A stretch of DNA of 64,000 nucleotides from Sphingomonas sp. TREG-RG-20F-R18-01 (lineage in GTDB: Bacteria; Pseudomonadota; Alphaproteobacteria; Sphingomonadales; Sphingomonadaceae), in the NCBI RefSeq assembly GCF_022662475.1, contig NZ_JAKNQQ010000004.1, positions 186,001-250,000 on the forward strand, in the 5' to 3' direction. Positions within the stretch are counted from its first letter, which is position 1; every line of letters starts with the position of its first letter. The notes below the pieces were generated by a model that was not told the origin of the DNA, did not search any database, and was given only the letters and a program-made list of their open reading frames with translations. Below, piece after piece: positions 15,283 through 24,728 of this stretch. A program made the position numbers and the translations under genes.

Positions 15283-15330
15283 GCCAGCGACCTACCCCAA
15301 TACCTGCCGCCCGGCGTGACGATGAAACAC

Positions 15331-15367
15331 AAAAAAGGCCCGGTGCTAAGCGCACCGGGCCTTTTCC
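15331..15367. terminator. bidirectional rho-independent terminator
   Basis: AAAAGGCCCGGTGC and GCACCGGGCCTTTT form a perfect 14-bp stem around a 5-nt loop. It sits between the convergent ends of the TetR gene and the catalase gene. Confidence 0.88.
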
Positions 15368-15388
15368 ATTACCCTATCGCCTCAGCAA

Positions 15389-17461
15389 TCAGGCGAGATC
15401 GCGCACGTTAGGCTCACGCGCGAAGAAGCGCTTTGCCGCTGCCTTGACGAAGCCCGCGCCCAGATCGGTCACGCCTTCGTCCTTCTCGACGCCGGCCTTG
15501 TCGAGCAACGGCTGTGCCGCTGCGCTGGCACCGACCGCCTTGAGATGCCCGAACGCGTCCATCGCGAACTGGACCGCCGCGCCCTGCTTGAGCAGCATCG
15601 CGCAACCCTCTGCCGACAGCGCGATCGCGACCGCGTCGAAGATCTGCGACGGCGTGCCGGCGAGCTGGCCATCGGCCTTGCGCTTGCTGCCGTCCGACAG
15701 CGTTGCGCCGCCGACCTTGGGCGCGACCAGCACGGCCTTGCCCTTGGCGTCCTTGATCGACGCGACCAGCGCGTCGAGCTCGGCGGCGTCGGTGCCGTCC
15801 GCGATCAGGATGCCGACGACGCGGCCTTCCAGCGTCTCCTTCATGTTCTTCTGGATCGACAGTGCGTCCGAAGGCTTCATGTCGACCGGCTCGCGTGCGG
15901 CCTTCGCCTTCTCTGGCAAATCGATGTTGAGGCCGTCCGCGACACGCTGCGCGAGACCCTCATCGACGTTGCGCAGATTGGCGACCATCCGCGGCGGGAC
16001 CTGATCGAGCAGGCCGACCTTCGACAGCTCGAACACGAACGACGACGCGATATGCGCCTGCTCGTTTTCGGTCGCCGAATTGAAGAACAGCCGTGCCTGG
16101 CTATAGTGATCCGCGAACAGTTCCGAACGGACACGCAGCTTGTCGCCCGTCTCGTTGTCGCCGGTCGCGGCGTTGGTCGTCACATAGCCCTTGGTCGCGC
16201 TCTCACGCGGACCGCCATCCTCGCCGTGCGCGGCAAGGCTGTTGGGTTCGTAGTTCGCGCGGCCCTTGGGGACCTTGGTCTGCATCATCCCGTCACGCTG
16301 GAAGTTGCCAGCCGGCGAGCGCGGGCTGTTGATCGGGATCTGGTGGAAGTTGGTCGTCCCCAGACGCGACTTCTGCGTGTCGAGATAGCTGAACAGGCGA
16401 CCCTGGAGCAGCGGATCGTTCGAGAAATCGATCCCCGGCACGACGTTGGTCGGCAGGAACGCGACCTGCTCGGTCTCGGCGAAGAAGTTGTCGACGTTGC
16501 GGTCGAGCACCATCCGTCCGATGATCCGGACCGGCACGTCTTCTTCCGGGATCAGCTTGGTCGAATCGAGCACGTCATACGGCTGCGCTTCGGCGAATGC
16601 CTGGTCGAACACCTGGATGCCCAGCTCCCACTCGGGGAAATCGCCGCTGTCGATCGCTTCGAACAGATCGCGACGGTGATAGTCGTTGTCGGCGGCCTGG
16701 AGCTTGAGCGTCTCGTCCCAGATCGTCGACTGCAGGCCGAGCTTCGGCTTCCAGTGGAACTTGACGAAGCTGCTGTTGCCCTCGGCGTTGACGAGGCGGA
16801 AGGTGTGGACGCCGAAGCCTTCCATCATCCGCAGCGAGCGGGGGAGGGTACGGTCCGACATCGCCCACATCAGCATGTGGGTCGCTTCCGGCATCAGCGA
16901 TGCCCAGTCCCAGAAGGTATCGTGCGCGCTGCCGGCCTGCGGATAGGCGCGGTCGGCTTCCATCTTCACCGAATGGATCAGGTCGGGGAACTTGATCGCG
17001 TCCTGGATGAAGAACACCGGGATGTTGTTGCCGACGAGATCCCAATTGCCCTCGGTCGTGTAGAACTTGACCGCAAAGCCGCGCACGTCTCGCGGGGTGT
17101 CGACCGAGCCTGCGCCGCCGGCGACGGTCGAGAAGCGGACGAAGACCTCGGTCTTCTCGCCCTTCTTGAACACGGCCGCGCGCGACAGATCCGAAATGTC
17201 GTCGGTCGCTTCGAAATAGCCGTGCGCGCCCGAACCGCGTGCGTGGACGATCCGCTCGGGGATCCGCTCGTGATCGAAGTGGAAGATCTTCTCGCGCAGC
17301 ACGAAGTCCTCGAGCAGCGTGGGGCCGCGCGCACCGCTCTTGAGGCTGTTCTGGTTGTCGGAAACGGGCACGCCGTGGTTGGTCGTCAGGACGGGCGCAT
17401 CGCCCTGTGCCTGCTGGTGCGTCTCGCCACCGTTGCCGGTGACCGTGTCGAAATCTGCCAT
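15389..17461 (-). CDS. katE: large-subunit monofunctional catalase (HPII type)
   Basis: A heme catalase that breaks down hydrogen peroxide, 690 residues, so of the large clade-2 (HPII) type. The catalytic His is in [15 protein letters not shown] (about H73), the active-site Asn in [12 protein letters not shown] (about N146), and the heme-ligating Tyr in [14 protein letters not shown] (about Y359). The C-terminal 150 residues ([20 protein letters not shown] and following) are the flavodoxin/DJ-1-like domain found only in large catalases. The start MADFDTVTG at 17461 was chosen; the longer frame to 17740 is non-coding in character. It is a single-gene unit. A general-stress-type promoter is suspected upstream. 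Confidence 0.96.
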   Translation of the reverse strand: MADFDTVTGNGGETHQQAQGDAPVLTTNHGVPVSDNQNSLKSGARGPTLLEDFVLREKIFHFDHERIPERIVHARGSGAHGYFEATDDISDLSRAAVFKKGEKTEVFVRFSTVAGGAGSVDTPRDVRGFAVKFYTTEGNWDLVGNNIPVFFIQDAIKFPDLIHSVKMEADRAYPQAGSAHDTFWDWASLMPEATHMLMWAMSDRTLPRSLRMMEGFGVHTFRLVNAEGNSSFVKFHWKPKLGLQSTIWDETLKLQAADNDYHRRDLFEAIDSGDFPEWELGIQVFDQAFAEAQPYDVLDSTKLIPEEDVPVRIIGRMVLDRNVDNFFAETEQVAFLPTNVVPGIDFSNDPLLQGRLFSYLDTQKSRLGTTNFHQIPINSPRSPAGNFQRDGMMQTKVPKGRANYEPNSLAAHGEDGGPRESATKGYVTTNAATGDNETGDKLRVRSELFADHYSQARLFFNSATENEQAHIASSFVFELSKVGLLDQVPPRMVANLRNVDEGLAQRVADGLNIDLPEKAKAAREPVDMKPSDALSIQKNMKETLEGRVVGILIADGTDAAELDALVASIKDAKGKAVLVAPKVGGATLSDGSKRKADGQLAGTPSQIFDAVAIALSAEGCAMLLKQGAAVQFAMDAFGHLKAVGASAAAQPLLDKAGVEKDEGVTDLGAGFVKAAAKRFFAREPNVRDLA

Positions 17462-17492
17462 GGGGGGAGCCTTCTTGGGGGTTCGGGCAGAC

Positions 17493-17517
17493 GACGAACG
17501 CGGGGCAGGTAGGTTCC
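17493..17517 (-). promoter_or_regulatory. possible EcfG (general stress) promoter of katE
   Basis: The minus strand has GGAAC (17513-17517), 16 bases, then CGTC (17493-17496), 32 bases upstream of the start codon. The alphaproteobacterial EcfG consensus is GGAAC-N16/17-CGTT, so one -10 base differs. Control of a catalase by this sigma factor would be in character. Confidence 0.35.
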
Positions 17518-17604
17518 GTACATTATGGTTGATCGAGATCGATGTTGGTCGCGGCGGGGTGGGTGGAGCGGCGGCGGTTGCATCGGGTGTCAGGCCCGCC
17601 GCGC

Positions 17605-17638
17605 AAAGAAAAAGGGCCGGGGTTTCCCCCGGCCCTTT
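17605..17638 (-). terminator. rho-independent terminator of rplKA
   Basis: Read on the minus strand, AAAGGGCCGGGGG, a short loop and CCCCGGCCCTTT form a strong stem followed by a T-rich run (TTTTTCTTT). It lies 26 bp past the rplA stop. Confidence 0.88.
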
Positions 17639-17663
17639 CGCATTCCGTTCGTCGAACGAAGGC

Positions 17664-18362
17664 TTACGCCGCCGAAACCTCGGCGGTGTCGACCTTGATG
17701 CCGGCGCCCATGGTCGAGCTGACGGCGACCTTGCGGACATACTTGCCCTTGGCGCCCGACGGCTTGGCCTTGACCACCGCGTCGACCAGTGCGTCGAAGT
17801 TCGCGCGCAGGTCCTCGTTGGTGAACGAGGCCTTGCCGATGCCCGAGTGGATGATCCCGGCCTTCTCGACGCGATATTCGATCTGGCCGCCCTTGGCTGC
17901 CTTGACCGCTTCCGCGACGTTCATCGTGACCGTGCCGAGCTTCGGGTTCGGCATCAGGCCCTTGGGACCGAGCACCTTACCAAGGCGACCGACGACGCCC
18001 ATCATGTCCGGGGTCGCGATGCAGCGATCGAAATCGATCGTGCCGCCCTGGACGATTTCCATCAGGTCTTCCGCACCGACGACGTCTGCACCAGCGGCGC
18101 GGGCTTCGTCAGCCTTGGCACCCTTGGCGAACACGCCGACGCGCACCGTCTTGCCGGTGCCCTTGGGCAGCGTGACGACGCCGCGCACCATCTGGTCGGC
18201 GTGACGCGGATCGACGCCGAGGTTGAGCGCGACTTCGATCGTCTCGTCGAACTTCGACGTTGCGTGGGTCTTGGCCAGCGCGATCGCTTCATCGACGCCG
18301 TACAGCTTCTCGCTGTTGATTGCGGAACCGAGCGTCTTTGCCTTCTTGGTCAGCTTTGCCAT
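17664..18362 (-). CDS. rplA: 50S ribosomal protein L1
   Basis: L1 of the large ribosomal subunit, 232 residues, forms the mobile L1 stalk and represses its own operon in many bacteria. The family motifs [60 protein letters not shown] and [13 protein letters not shown] are intact. It starts 4 bp after the rplK stop, so the two genes are coupled. The usual next genes, rplJ and rplL, are about 8 kb away here. Confidence 0.98.
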   Translation of the reverse strand: MAKLTKKAKTLGSAINSEKLYGVDEAIALAKTHATSKFDETIEVALNLGVDPRHADQMVRGVVTLPKGTGKTVRVGVFAKGAKADEARAAGADVVGAEDLMEIVQGGTIDFDRCIATPDMMGVVGRLGKVLGPKGLMPNPKLGTVTMNVAEAVKAAKGGQIEYRVEKAGIIHSGIGKASFTNEDLRANFDALVDAVVKAKPSGAKGKYVRKVAVSSTMGAGIKVDTAEVSAA

Positions 18363-18366
18363 GATC

Positions 18367-18798
18367 TCAGCCCTCCACCACTTCGAGGCCCATTGCGCGG
18401 GCGGAGCCTTCGATGATGCGGGTTGCCGCGTCGATATCGTTGGCGTTGAGATCCTTCATCTTCGCGGTCGCGATTTCCGAAAGCTGCGAGCGCTTGATCT
18501 TGCCGGCAACCGTCTTGCCCGGCTCCTTCGAGCCCGACTTGAGGCCCGCTGCCTTCTTGATCAGGAACGTCGCGGGCGGCGTCTTGGTCTCGAACGAGAA
18601 GCTGCGGTCGGCATAGACGGTGATGACGGTGGGGAGCGGCGTGCCGACTTCCTGGTCACCGGTCGACGCGTTGAACGCCTTGCAGAATTCCATGATGTTG
18701 ACGCCGCGCTGACCCAGCGCAGGACCGATCGGGGGCGACGGGTTGGCCTTGCCGGCCGGCACCTGAAGCTTGATGTAGCCTGTAATCTTCTTTGCCAT
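18367..18798 (-). CDS. rplK: 50S ribosomal protein L11
   Basis: L11 lies at the GTPase-associated centre of the ribosome and is needed for the RelA stringent response. This copy has 143 residues and starts [40 protein letters not shown] and the C-terminal rRNA-binding part ([20 protein letters not shown], ending [10 protein letters not shown]) are clear. It is the first gene of the rplKA operon. The genes expected upstream, secE and nusG, are not here; a divergent PEP-CTERM gene occupies that side. Confidence 0.98.
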   Translation of the reverse strand: MAKKITGYIKLQVPAGKANPSPPIGPALGQRGVNIMEFCKAFNASTGDQEVGTPLPTVITVYADRSFSFETKTPPATFLIKKAAGLKSGSKEPGKTVAGKIKRSQLSEIATAKMKDLNANDIDAATRIIEGSARAMGLEVVEG

Positions 18799-18931
18799 AA
18801 GGCGGTCTCACTCTGTCATGGGGCGCGGGCGCCGCGAGGGTGCCGTGCCCGGTTCAAGTTTAGCGGTTCTAGCGACGCCGTCTTGCGAAGGCGCCTCCCG
18901 CGATTCCATCGATGTCTCGTTGGAAGCGGCG

Positions 18932-18960
18932 CGCATAGCCGAAACGCGCGAATGATGCAA
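18932..18960 (-). promoter_or_regulatory. candidate rplKA promoter
   Basis: The minus strand has TTGCAT (18955-18960), a 17-bp spacer and TATGCG (18932-18937), about 130 bp before rplK. The remaining spacer 18799-19394 shows no convincing gene. Confidence 0.4.
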
Positions 18961-19328
18961 CGTGGGTGGTCGGCCGGGGACGCCAGGGGTTGGCCCGGCG
19001 GCGCCGGCGGGCTGGTCTTTGCCGGCGTCCCAAAAGCATGCGCACAACCATTCGGCGCGCGGGTCGGCTTCCCAAAGCATGGCGTGTCCGTACCAAGTCC
19101 GAACACCAACCATCAGAAACCGTACGCCTTTATAGTGGTGAGAGACTGTATCGAGACAGTGCCTGTCGCTGGCGCTTACATAGAAACCATTGGAATACCC
19201 GGTGATTAACTTGCCGGCGGACGCTGCGTTGGTTGGAGCGGCAGCTCCGCCGACGGACTCCCGCCGATTTGGACGCGACGCTGACATTCTGCTGCGGTGC
19301 AGCAGTGACATTGGCGGTTTTCCGCGGT

Positions 19329-19344
19329 TGGCACGCTTCTTGTT
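19329..19344 (+). promoter_or_regulatory. sigma-54-like -24/-12 promoter of the PEP-CTERM gene
   Basis: TGGCACGCTTCTTGTT matches the RpoN consensus TGGCACG-N4-TTGCW except that the C of the -12 GC is a T. It sits about 50 bp upstream of the start codon. PEP-CTERM genes in other bacteria are often RpoN-dependent through the PrsK/PrsR system, which supports the reading. Confidence 0.5.
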
Positions 19345-19394
19345 AGCAGGCTTCCATGTCCGCCTGGGCAATCACGAGGAAAAGGGTACAGCGT

Positions 19395-19955
19395 ATGAAG
19401 AAGATTTTGGCAGCAGCAGCGGTTGCGCTGCTCGCAACGGCAGCTCCGGCGTTCGCGGCAGAGACCGTCAACGTTGCGTTTGCTCCCGCAACCGGCGGCC
19501 AGTCGGTCGGCAATTACTACGGTCTGGTCAACGTTGTCGTCACCGGCACCGGCCAGTCGGACGGCACGATTTTCAACGACGCGTTCTACTCGCTGGACCC
19601 TGCCGGTAAGTACAACTCGTCCTACTACCAGCTGACCTTCGGCACGGCACCGCTTGCAAACGCAACGCCGTCGCAGAACGCAGCGAACTACATCGTTGGC
19701 GGCCTGCCCGCTTATCGTGACGATCACACGTACTCGTTCACGCTGAACACCGGCCTGGCACAGACCGCTGCTGGTAAGCTGTTCTTCGGCGTCAGCGACG
19801 GCGTGTTCTCGGACAACAGCGGCGCTTTCCAGGTCCAGCTGTCGCAGGCAGTTCCTGAGCCGGCAACCTGGGCGATGATGCTCATGGGCTTCGGCATGAT
19901 CGGTTTCGGCCTGCGCTCGTACCAGCGCAAGTCGACCAAGGTCACCTACGCCTAA
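19395..19955 (+). CDS. PEPxxWA-CTERM sorting domain-containing exported protein
   Basis: A 186-residue secreted protein. The N-terminal signal peptide is MKKILAAAAVALLATAAPAF, with cleavage after AFA likely. The mature part is Asn/Tyr/Gly-rich and beta-like. The C-terminus is a textbook sphingomonad sorting signal: VPEPATWAMMLMGFGMIGFG followed by the basic LRSYQRK cluster. An exosortase is expected to process it, moving the protein to the envelope or exopolysaccharide. No exosortase gene is in the window. The ATG at 19395 is used because it starts the signal peptide directly; an upstream in-frame start adds 13 charged residues. It is a single-gene unit with its own terminator. Confidence 0.92.
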   Translation: MKKILAAAAVALLATAAPAFAAETVNVAFAPATGGQSVGNYYGLVNVVVTGTGQSDGTIFNDAFYSLDPAGKYNSSYYQLTFGTAPLANATPSQNAANYIVGGLPAYRDDHTYSFTLNTGLAQTAAGKLFFGVSDGVFSDNSGAFQVQLSQAVPEPATWAMMLMGFGMIGFGLRSYQRKSTKVTYA

Positions 19956-19976
19956 GCGTACCACCCTCGGGTAAGG

Positions 19977-20010
19977 ATACCGCCGTCCCTCGGGACGGCG
20001 GTATTTTTTT
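19977..20010 (+). terminator. rho-independent terminator
   Basis: ATACCGCCGTCCC and GGGACGGCGGTAT form a perfect 13-bp stem with a 2-nt loop, followed by a run of Ts. It ends the PEP-CTERM transcript. Confidence 0.92.
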
Positions 20011-20027
20011 GTCCCGAGCAGATCTGC

Positions 20028-20714
20028 TCAATCGCGGTATTTGATTTCGAGAAAGCGCCCGCGGGTCTCGAGCAGATCGAGATCGCCCTGGGCGATCTGC
20101 GTCGACATCTCCGAAATCTCCTGGTCGATCAGCTTCAGGGCATCCGCCAGCTGCGCATCGGGCGTACGCCCGTTGCGTTCGACCGAGCGAAGCCCGACCG
20201 GGACCTTGGCATAATCGCGGATGAGTTCGGGGAGCTGTTCACCGACGAGCTTGCGGACTTCGGCGGCGGCGGGTTGCTGCTCGTCCAGCGTTGCGAGTTG
20301 TGGCGCAAGCGCCTCGAGCCGGACGCCGATACCATCGACCAGCGTCTGGGCGGGGGCCGGCAGCAGCGCGCGTTGCGTGTCGAGCCACTGTTCGGTCATC
20401 AATGGAAGCGCCTTGAGCGGCACGGCGCTGAGCTGCTCGGCACGCACCTGCGGCGTCAGGCTGGCGAGCAGCAGGGTCGCCGTCACGATCGCCATGATCG
20501 CGAAGACGATCAACGCGCCACCCATCCCCAGCGGCATGAACCAGCCGATCGTGATCGCCGCTACCAGAATGGCGAGATCGGCCGCAGCGGCATAGCCGAT
20601 CCGGCGCGCGATGCTGGTTGCGGCACGCCGACGTCCACGCTGCAACGCGCGTGCGGCCCGCGTCCGGTCGAGCACTTCGCCGGCGCGCGCGACCTGGCGA
20701 TCGACATCGGTCAT
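20028..20714 (-). CDS. XpaC-like membrane protein
   Basis: A 228-residue protein with two adjacent transmembrane helices at about residues 43-85 (AADLAILVAAITIGWFMPLG, then GALIVFAIMAIVTATLLLAS) and a soluble helical C-terminal domain (LPELIRDYAKVPVGLRSVER, then DQEISEMSTQIAQGDLDLLE). Helix pattern and neighbour fit the XpaC family (named for 5-bromo-4-chloroindolyl phosphate hydrolysis), whose function is not established. It starts 4 bp after the telA stop and is surely co-transcribed. The xpaC-telA pairing is known from Bacillus, which supports the call. Confidence 0.7.
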   Translation of the reverse strand: MTDVDRQVARAGEVLDRTRAARALQRGRRRAATSIARRIGYAAAADLAILVAAITIGWFMPLGMGGALIVFAIMAIVTATLLLASLTPQVRAEQLSAVPLKALPLMTEQWLDTQRALLPAPAQTLVDGIGVRLEALAPQLATLDEQQPAAAEVRKLVGEQLPELIRDYAKVPVGLRSVERNGRTPDAQLADALKLIDQEISEMSTQIAQGDLDLLETRGRFLEIKYRD

Positions 20715-20718
20715 GGGA

Positions 20719-21930
20719 TCACTCCGCTTCCAGCTTGAACGTGTCGCCCGGACCCGACAGCCGGTTCTGCGCGGCGCCCTCGGCGCGGGCGATATAGCCC
20801 TTCGACTTCTCGACCTCGTTCGACAGCGTGCCCACCGTCGTCTTCATCGAATCGAGCGCCTTGAGCTTGAACGAGTCGATCGCGTCCATCGTATCATAGA
20901 TGTTCTGGAACGCGCGCTGCAGGGTTTCGACCGGGATGGTGGAGGCGGCGGCCTGCTCGTGGATCGTCGCGGTTTGCGATTTCAGCAATTTACCGGTCGC
21001 GTCGATGATATTCGCGGTCGTCGTGTTGAGCGCGGTGATCTGGTCGAGCACGAGCTTCTGATTGGCGAGCGCCTGGGCGACGGTCACTGCCGTGCGCAGC
21101 GCGGACACGGTCGTGGTGGACGCGCGATCGACCCCCTTGATCAGTTCGACGTTGTTCTTCTTGACCAGGTCGAGCGCGAGATATCCCTGTACCGTCACCG
21201 CCATCTGCGTCAGCAGATCCTGGGTCCGCTGGCGCACGTAGAACAGCGCGCTCTCGCGAAGCGCCTTGGCCTTGGCGGGGTCGCTATGGTCGAGGTCGTT
21301 CGCCTTGTCCTCGAGCCGTGCGTCCATTTCCTTCGACAGCACGATCATCTGTTCGAGCCGACCCATGGCGGTCCACAGGTTGCCGCGCTCGGTATCGATC
21401 GCGGCATTGTCCATCAGCAATTCGTCCTTGCCGCGCGCGAGCGTCTTGAGGATCGCCGAGATATGCGACTGCGAGGAGCGATACTTGTCGAAATAGGTGT
21501 TGATGCTGCCGCCGAACAGCTTGGACATGATCCCGCGGCTCGAGATCAGCTTGCTGTTGGTCGACGGATCGAGCTTCTCGATCGTACGGCGAAGCTCGGT
21601 CAGGTCGGCGCCGACGCCGGTCTCGCCATCCATCGCCTTGACGGGGCGATCGAGGAAACGGTTGGATTGTTCGGCCGCGGCGCGGATCTCCTTCTGACCC
21701 ATTGCCGCGATCGCATCGACGCGCTTCCCGAATTCGGGCGAATTGACGTCCTGTGCGACCAGGTCGTCCACGAAGCCGGCCACTTTTTCCTGGAGTTTTG
21801 ACCGCACGCCGTCGTCAACGGGAACCAGCCCGGTCGCCTTTTCCGGGGGCAGAACCGGGACAGGATCGGGTGGAGTCAGCACCAGCGCGGCCGCTGCAGC
21901 GTCCGTGTCGGTGGGGGCAGTGGTCGCCAT
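20719..21930 (-). CDS. telA: TelA family toxic-anion resistance protein
   Basis: A cytoplasmic, almost wholly helical protein of 403 residues in the TelA/KlaA family, linked to tellurite and other envelope stresses. Characteristic parts are SSRGIMSKLFGGSINTYFDK, SQSHISAILKTLARGKDELL, the TelA core LLTQMAVTVQGYLALDLVKK with NNVELIKGVDRASTTTVSAL, and AQALANQKLVLDQITALNTT. The ATG at 21930 has GGAG 7 nt upstream; the adjacent ATG at 21933 is the alternative. First gene of a two-gene operon with the XpaC-like protein. The exact biochemical role of TelA proteins is unknown. Confidence 0.9.
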   Translation of the reverse strand: MATTAPTDTDAAAAALVLTPPDPVPVLPPEKATGLVPVDDGVRSKLQEKVAGFVDDLVAQDVNSPEFGKRVDAIAAMGQKEIRAAAEQSNRFLDRPVKAMDGETGVGADLTELRRTIEKLDPSTNSKLISSRGIMSKLFGGSINTYFDKYRSSQSHISAILKTLARGKDELLMDNAAIDTERGNLWTAMGRLEQMIVLSKEMDARLEDKANDLDHSDPAKAKALRESALFYVRQRTQDLLTQMAVTVQGYLALDLVKKNNVELIKGVDRASTTTVSALRTAVTVAQALANQKLVLDQITALNTTTANIIDATGKLLKSQTATIHEQAAASTIPVETLQRAFQNIYDTMDAIDSFKLKALDSMKTTVGTLSNEVEKSKGYIARAEGAAQNRLSGPGDTFKLEAE

Positions 21931-22109
21931 CATATCTCTCCCGGGTAATCGCTTGCGATAAATGCCGCTGATCCTTGATCGCTTCAAGTGTATTAAGCCA
22001 ACATTACACCCAAATAGCGCGTATCGTAACGGATATGTAACGGAATAGACGCGGATACGACCCATGTCGCGCATATCGCAGCGCAGCACATTTCGGGGGT
22101 AATATAGTC

Positions 22110-24497
22110 ATGCGTCAGTATCTTGGGTTGGTTGCGACGGTGGCATTGATGGGCTGCTGTTCCTCGGCGGCGATCGCCCAGACCCTGGTGGCACCCGATG
22201 TCCCGTCCGACACCCAGGCGGGGGAGGGGGGCGATATCGTCGTTACCGCGCAGAAGCGCGAGCAACGCATCCAGGACGTTCCGATAACGGTCACCGCGGT
22301 GACCGGCGCGCATATGGCAGACCTCGGCGTCAATTCGCTCGCCGAGGTCGCCTTGTACATTCCCGGCCTGCGGATCCAGGAGCAAAGCGCCAACAATCCG
22401 GGCTTCGTCATTCGCGGGATCACGTCGGATAGCGGATCCGCGCAGCAGGGTGCGCGCGTTTCGCTCTATTATAATGGGGTCGATATTTCGCGGACCCGGG
22501 GGGCCTATCAGGATCTGTACGATCTGGAACGGATCGAGGTCGTCAAGGGGCCGCAGGCGACGCTATTCGGCACGGCCTCCGCGGTCGGCGCGGTCAACCT
22601 GATCTCGGCGCCAGCGCACGCGGGGACTTCGGCGGAGCTCAACGGCTCGTATGGCAACTACCGTCGCGGCCAGGTTTCGGGCTTCGTCAACGTCGGCAAC
22701 GACACGCTCGCGGCGCGACTGGCGTTCGCATACAAATATCACGACGGGTTCGTGCGCAACATCGCGGGAGACCCCAAGGTCGCCAACCAGAACCAGGGCA
22801 AAATCGACCAGGACGACCTCAATGGTCAGGACCAGCGCGGCATTCGCGGATCGCTGCGCTGGGCACCGACCGACCGGCTGACCGCCAGCCTGGTGCTGAC
22901 CTATGACGGGCAGCGCAATCCCGGTACCGCCTTCCGTTCGCGCGCCTTGGCGCCGACCGGAGGAAATGGCGGTGACTACAGCTATGCCGAACTGTCGGGA
23001 TCGCCGTACAGCGCCGCGGTGCTGGGCGCGGCCAAGCTGGGGCTCAAGCGCGACGTCTACGATGCCAATCTGACCGCGACCTATGAGCTCTCCCCGGGCG
23101 TCACCTTCACCACGGTCAACGGCTATCGCAAGTTCAACAGCAACGAGGTGTTCGATGCCGATGGCGGTCCCGCCTGGTATCTCGAATTCGCCGAGGACGC
23201 GCGCGGTGACCAGTGGAGCCACGAAGGGCGCTTCAACTTCACCGGGGATCGCTACCACGCCTCGTTCGGGTGGAACGCGCTGCTGGAAAACAATCTGCAG
23301 CGTGTCCCCTTCTCGACCGAGGAAGGGACCTATCTCGGGTGCTCGGTCGCGGCGGCCTATGCCGGGGTTCGCGCGGCGCTGGCGGCGAACGGGGTTTCGG
23401 GCTGTGTCGCACCGAATGGCACCGTCACCGCAGCCCGGGCCACCGCGGTGCTGACGCGCGGCGCGGCGACCCAGATCCCCTATCAGTCGGTGTTCACCAA
23501 CTACGGCACCAACGACACTTATTCGGTGTTCGCCGACGGGACCTGGATCGCGACTCCCAAGCTCGAGATCACGGCGGGCGCGCGGGTGCTGATCGAACGG
23601 CGCAAGTCGGGCTATAGTTCGGTTCAGCCCAATTCGGTGATCCTGGCGGCGCTCGGCGTGCGGACCAGCCTGCTGGGGACGGCCAATACCAACGGCACGA
23701 TCTTTACCGCGGAACGAAGCTTCGCCGCGATCCTCCCGCGCGCGAACCTGCTGTACCGGATGACGGATGCGATCAACCTGTACGCGACCATCAGCAAGGG
23801 ACGCCGTTCGCCGGTGGTTCAGCTGGCGGCGGCGAGTGCAGCGGGGGTGGTGGTGCCGAACCTGCAGGTCGTTCCAGACGAAGTGGTGTGGAACTATGAA
23901 GCCGGGATCAAGGGTAAGGTCGGCCCGTTCACCGGCTCGCTCGGGGTGTTCTACCAGGACTATAACGGCTTCCAGGTATCGGTCGTCAACAACGGCGTCA
24001 CCACCACGCAGAGCGCCGGCAAGGCGCGCAGCCCGGGCGTCGAGGCGGAGGGCAACCTCAAGCTCGGCCGCTTCGTCCAGCTGTTCGGCACCTTCGCCTA
24101 TGTCGATGGCAAGATTGCCACCAACGCCAGCTACGGCGTCTATTCGGGCGCGCGCTTCCGGTTGCAGCCGCAATATACCGCGTCGGGCGGGGCGACGATC
24201 CGGGTGCCGGTGAAGACCATCACCCTCTACGCCACGCCGTCGGCCACCTACCAGAGCAGCCAGTTCTTCGAACTGCCCAATTCCGCCGCGATCAGCGAAG
24301 GGGCCTATGCCCTGGTCAACCTGCGGGCGGGCGTCGAGCTGGCCGATGGGAAATATCACATCGGCGGCTTCGCGCGAAACCTGCTGAACCGGCAATATCT
24401 GATCGATGCCGGCAACACTGGCGCGGGCTTCGGCATCCCGACCTACATCCGCGGAGAGCCGCGCGTGTACGGGATCGAAGTTGGCGGACGGTTCTAA
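22110..24497 (+). CDS. TonB-dependent receptor
   Basis: An outer-membrane TonB-gated transporter, 795 residues. A signal peptide (MRQYLGLVATVALMGCCSSA) is followed by a TonB-box-like segment (GDIVVTAQKREQRIQDVPIT). The plug domain comes next (NSLAEVALYIPGLRIQEQSA, FVIRGITSD, YDLERIEVVKGPQATLFGTA) and then the 22-strand barrel with KGRRSPVV and the C-terminal YIRGEPRVYGIEVGGRF, ending in Phe as outer-membrane barrels do. The receptor type is that of the broad sphingomonad families for siderophores or plant-derived compounds. The substrate cannot be read from sequence. It is a single gene, divergent from telA. Confidence 0.93.
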   Translation: MRQYLGLVATVALMGCCSSAAIAQTLVAPDVPSDTQAGEGGDIVVTAQKREQRIQDVPITVTAVTGAHMADLGVNSLAEVALYIPGLRIQEQSANNPGFVIRGITSDSGSAQQGARVSLYYNGVDISRTRGAYQDLYDLERIEVVKGPQATLFGTASAVGAVNLISAPAHAGTSAELNGSYGNYRRGQVSGFVNVGNDTLAARLAFAYKYHDGFVRNIAGDPKVANQNQGKIDQDDLNGQDQRGIRGSLRWAPTDRLTASLVLTYDGQRNPGTAFRSRALAPTGGNGGDYSYAELSGSPYSAAVLGAAKLGLKRDVYDANLTATYELSPGVTFTTVNGYRKFNSNEVFDADGGPAWYLEFAEDARGDQWSHEGRFNFTGDRYHASFGWNALLENNLQRVPFSTEEGTYLGCSVAAAYAGVRAALAANGVSGCVAPNGTVTAARATAVLTRGAATQIPYQSVFTNYGTNDTYSVFADGTWIATPKLEITAGARVLIERRKSGYSSVQPNSVILAALGVRTSLLGTANTNGTIFTAERSFAAILPRANLLYRMTDAINLYATISKGRRSPVVQLAAASAAGVVVPNLQVVPDEVVWNYEAGIKGKVGPFTGSLGVFYQDYNGFQVSVVNNGVTTTQSAGKARSPGVEAEGNLKLGRFVQLFGTFAYVDGKIATNASYGVYSGARFRLQPQYTASGGATIRVPVKTITLYATPSATYQSSQFFELPNSAAISEGAYALVNLRAGVELADGKYHIGGFARNLLNRQYLIDAGNTGAGFGIPTYIRGEPRVYGIEVGGRF

Positions 24498-24728
24498 GCC
24501 CATGGCGGGGCTTCCGGTTGTGTGCGACCTCGAGCCCCGCCCCCGATCATGCGGCGGCGGATCAGGCGGATCTGCCGCCGGCGCCCGCCTCGATCCCGCT
24601 CCCGTGCGGTCGGCGCCGCGCCGCCCGGACGCGTGTCGCGCGCGCTCGTTTCGCCCCCGCCCTTGTTGCAGTGCACGGTTTCCGCTAGGGGCACGCGATC
24701 CTTTTCCCGATTTTGTAACGAGACACCC

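Noticed and set aside
19141..19170. ACTGT-CTCGAT-ACAGT-like palindrome upstream of rplK
   Set aside because: The arms are only 5 bp and the site is not placed near either gene start, so it is too weak to call an operator.
18808..19371. 187-residue minus-strand frame upstream of rplK
   Set aside because: It contains an odd stretch (GVRTWYGHAMLWEADPRAEW) but no domain, no Shine-Dalgarno sequence and a promoter-like site for rplK inside. Low confidence, so not listed as a gene.
24498..24728. Promoter for typA (TTGTTG, 17 bp, TAGGGG near 24665-24695)
   Set aside because: Both hexamers are poor matches. A promoter must exist in this gap but I cannot place it.
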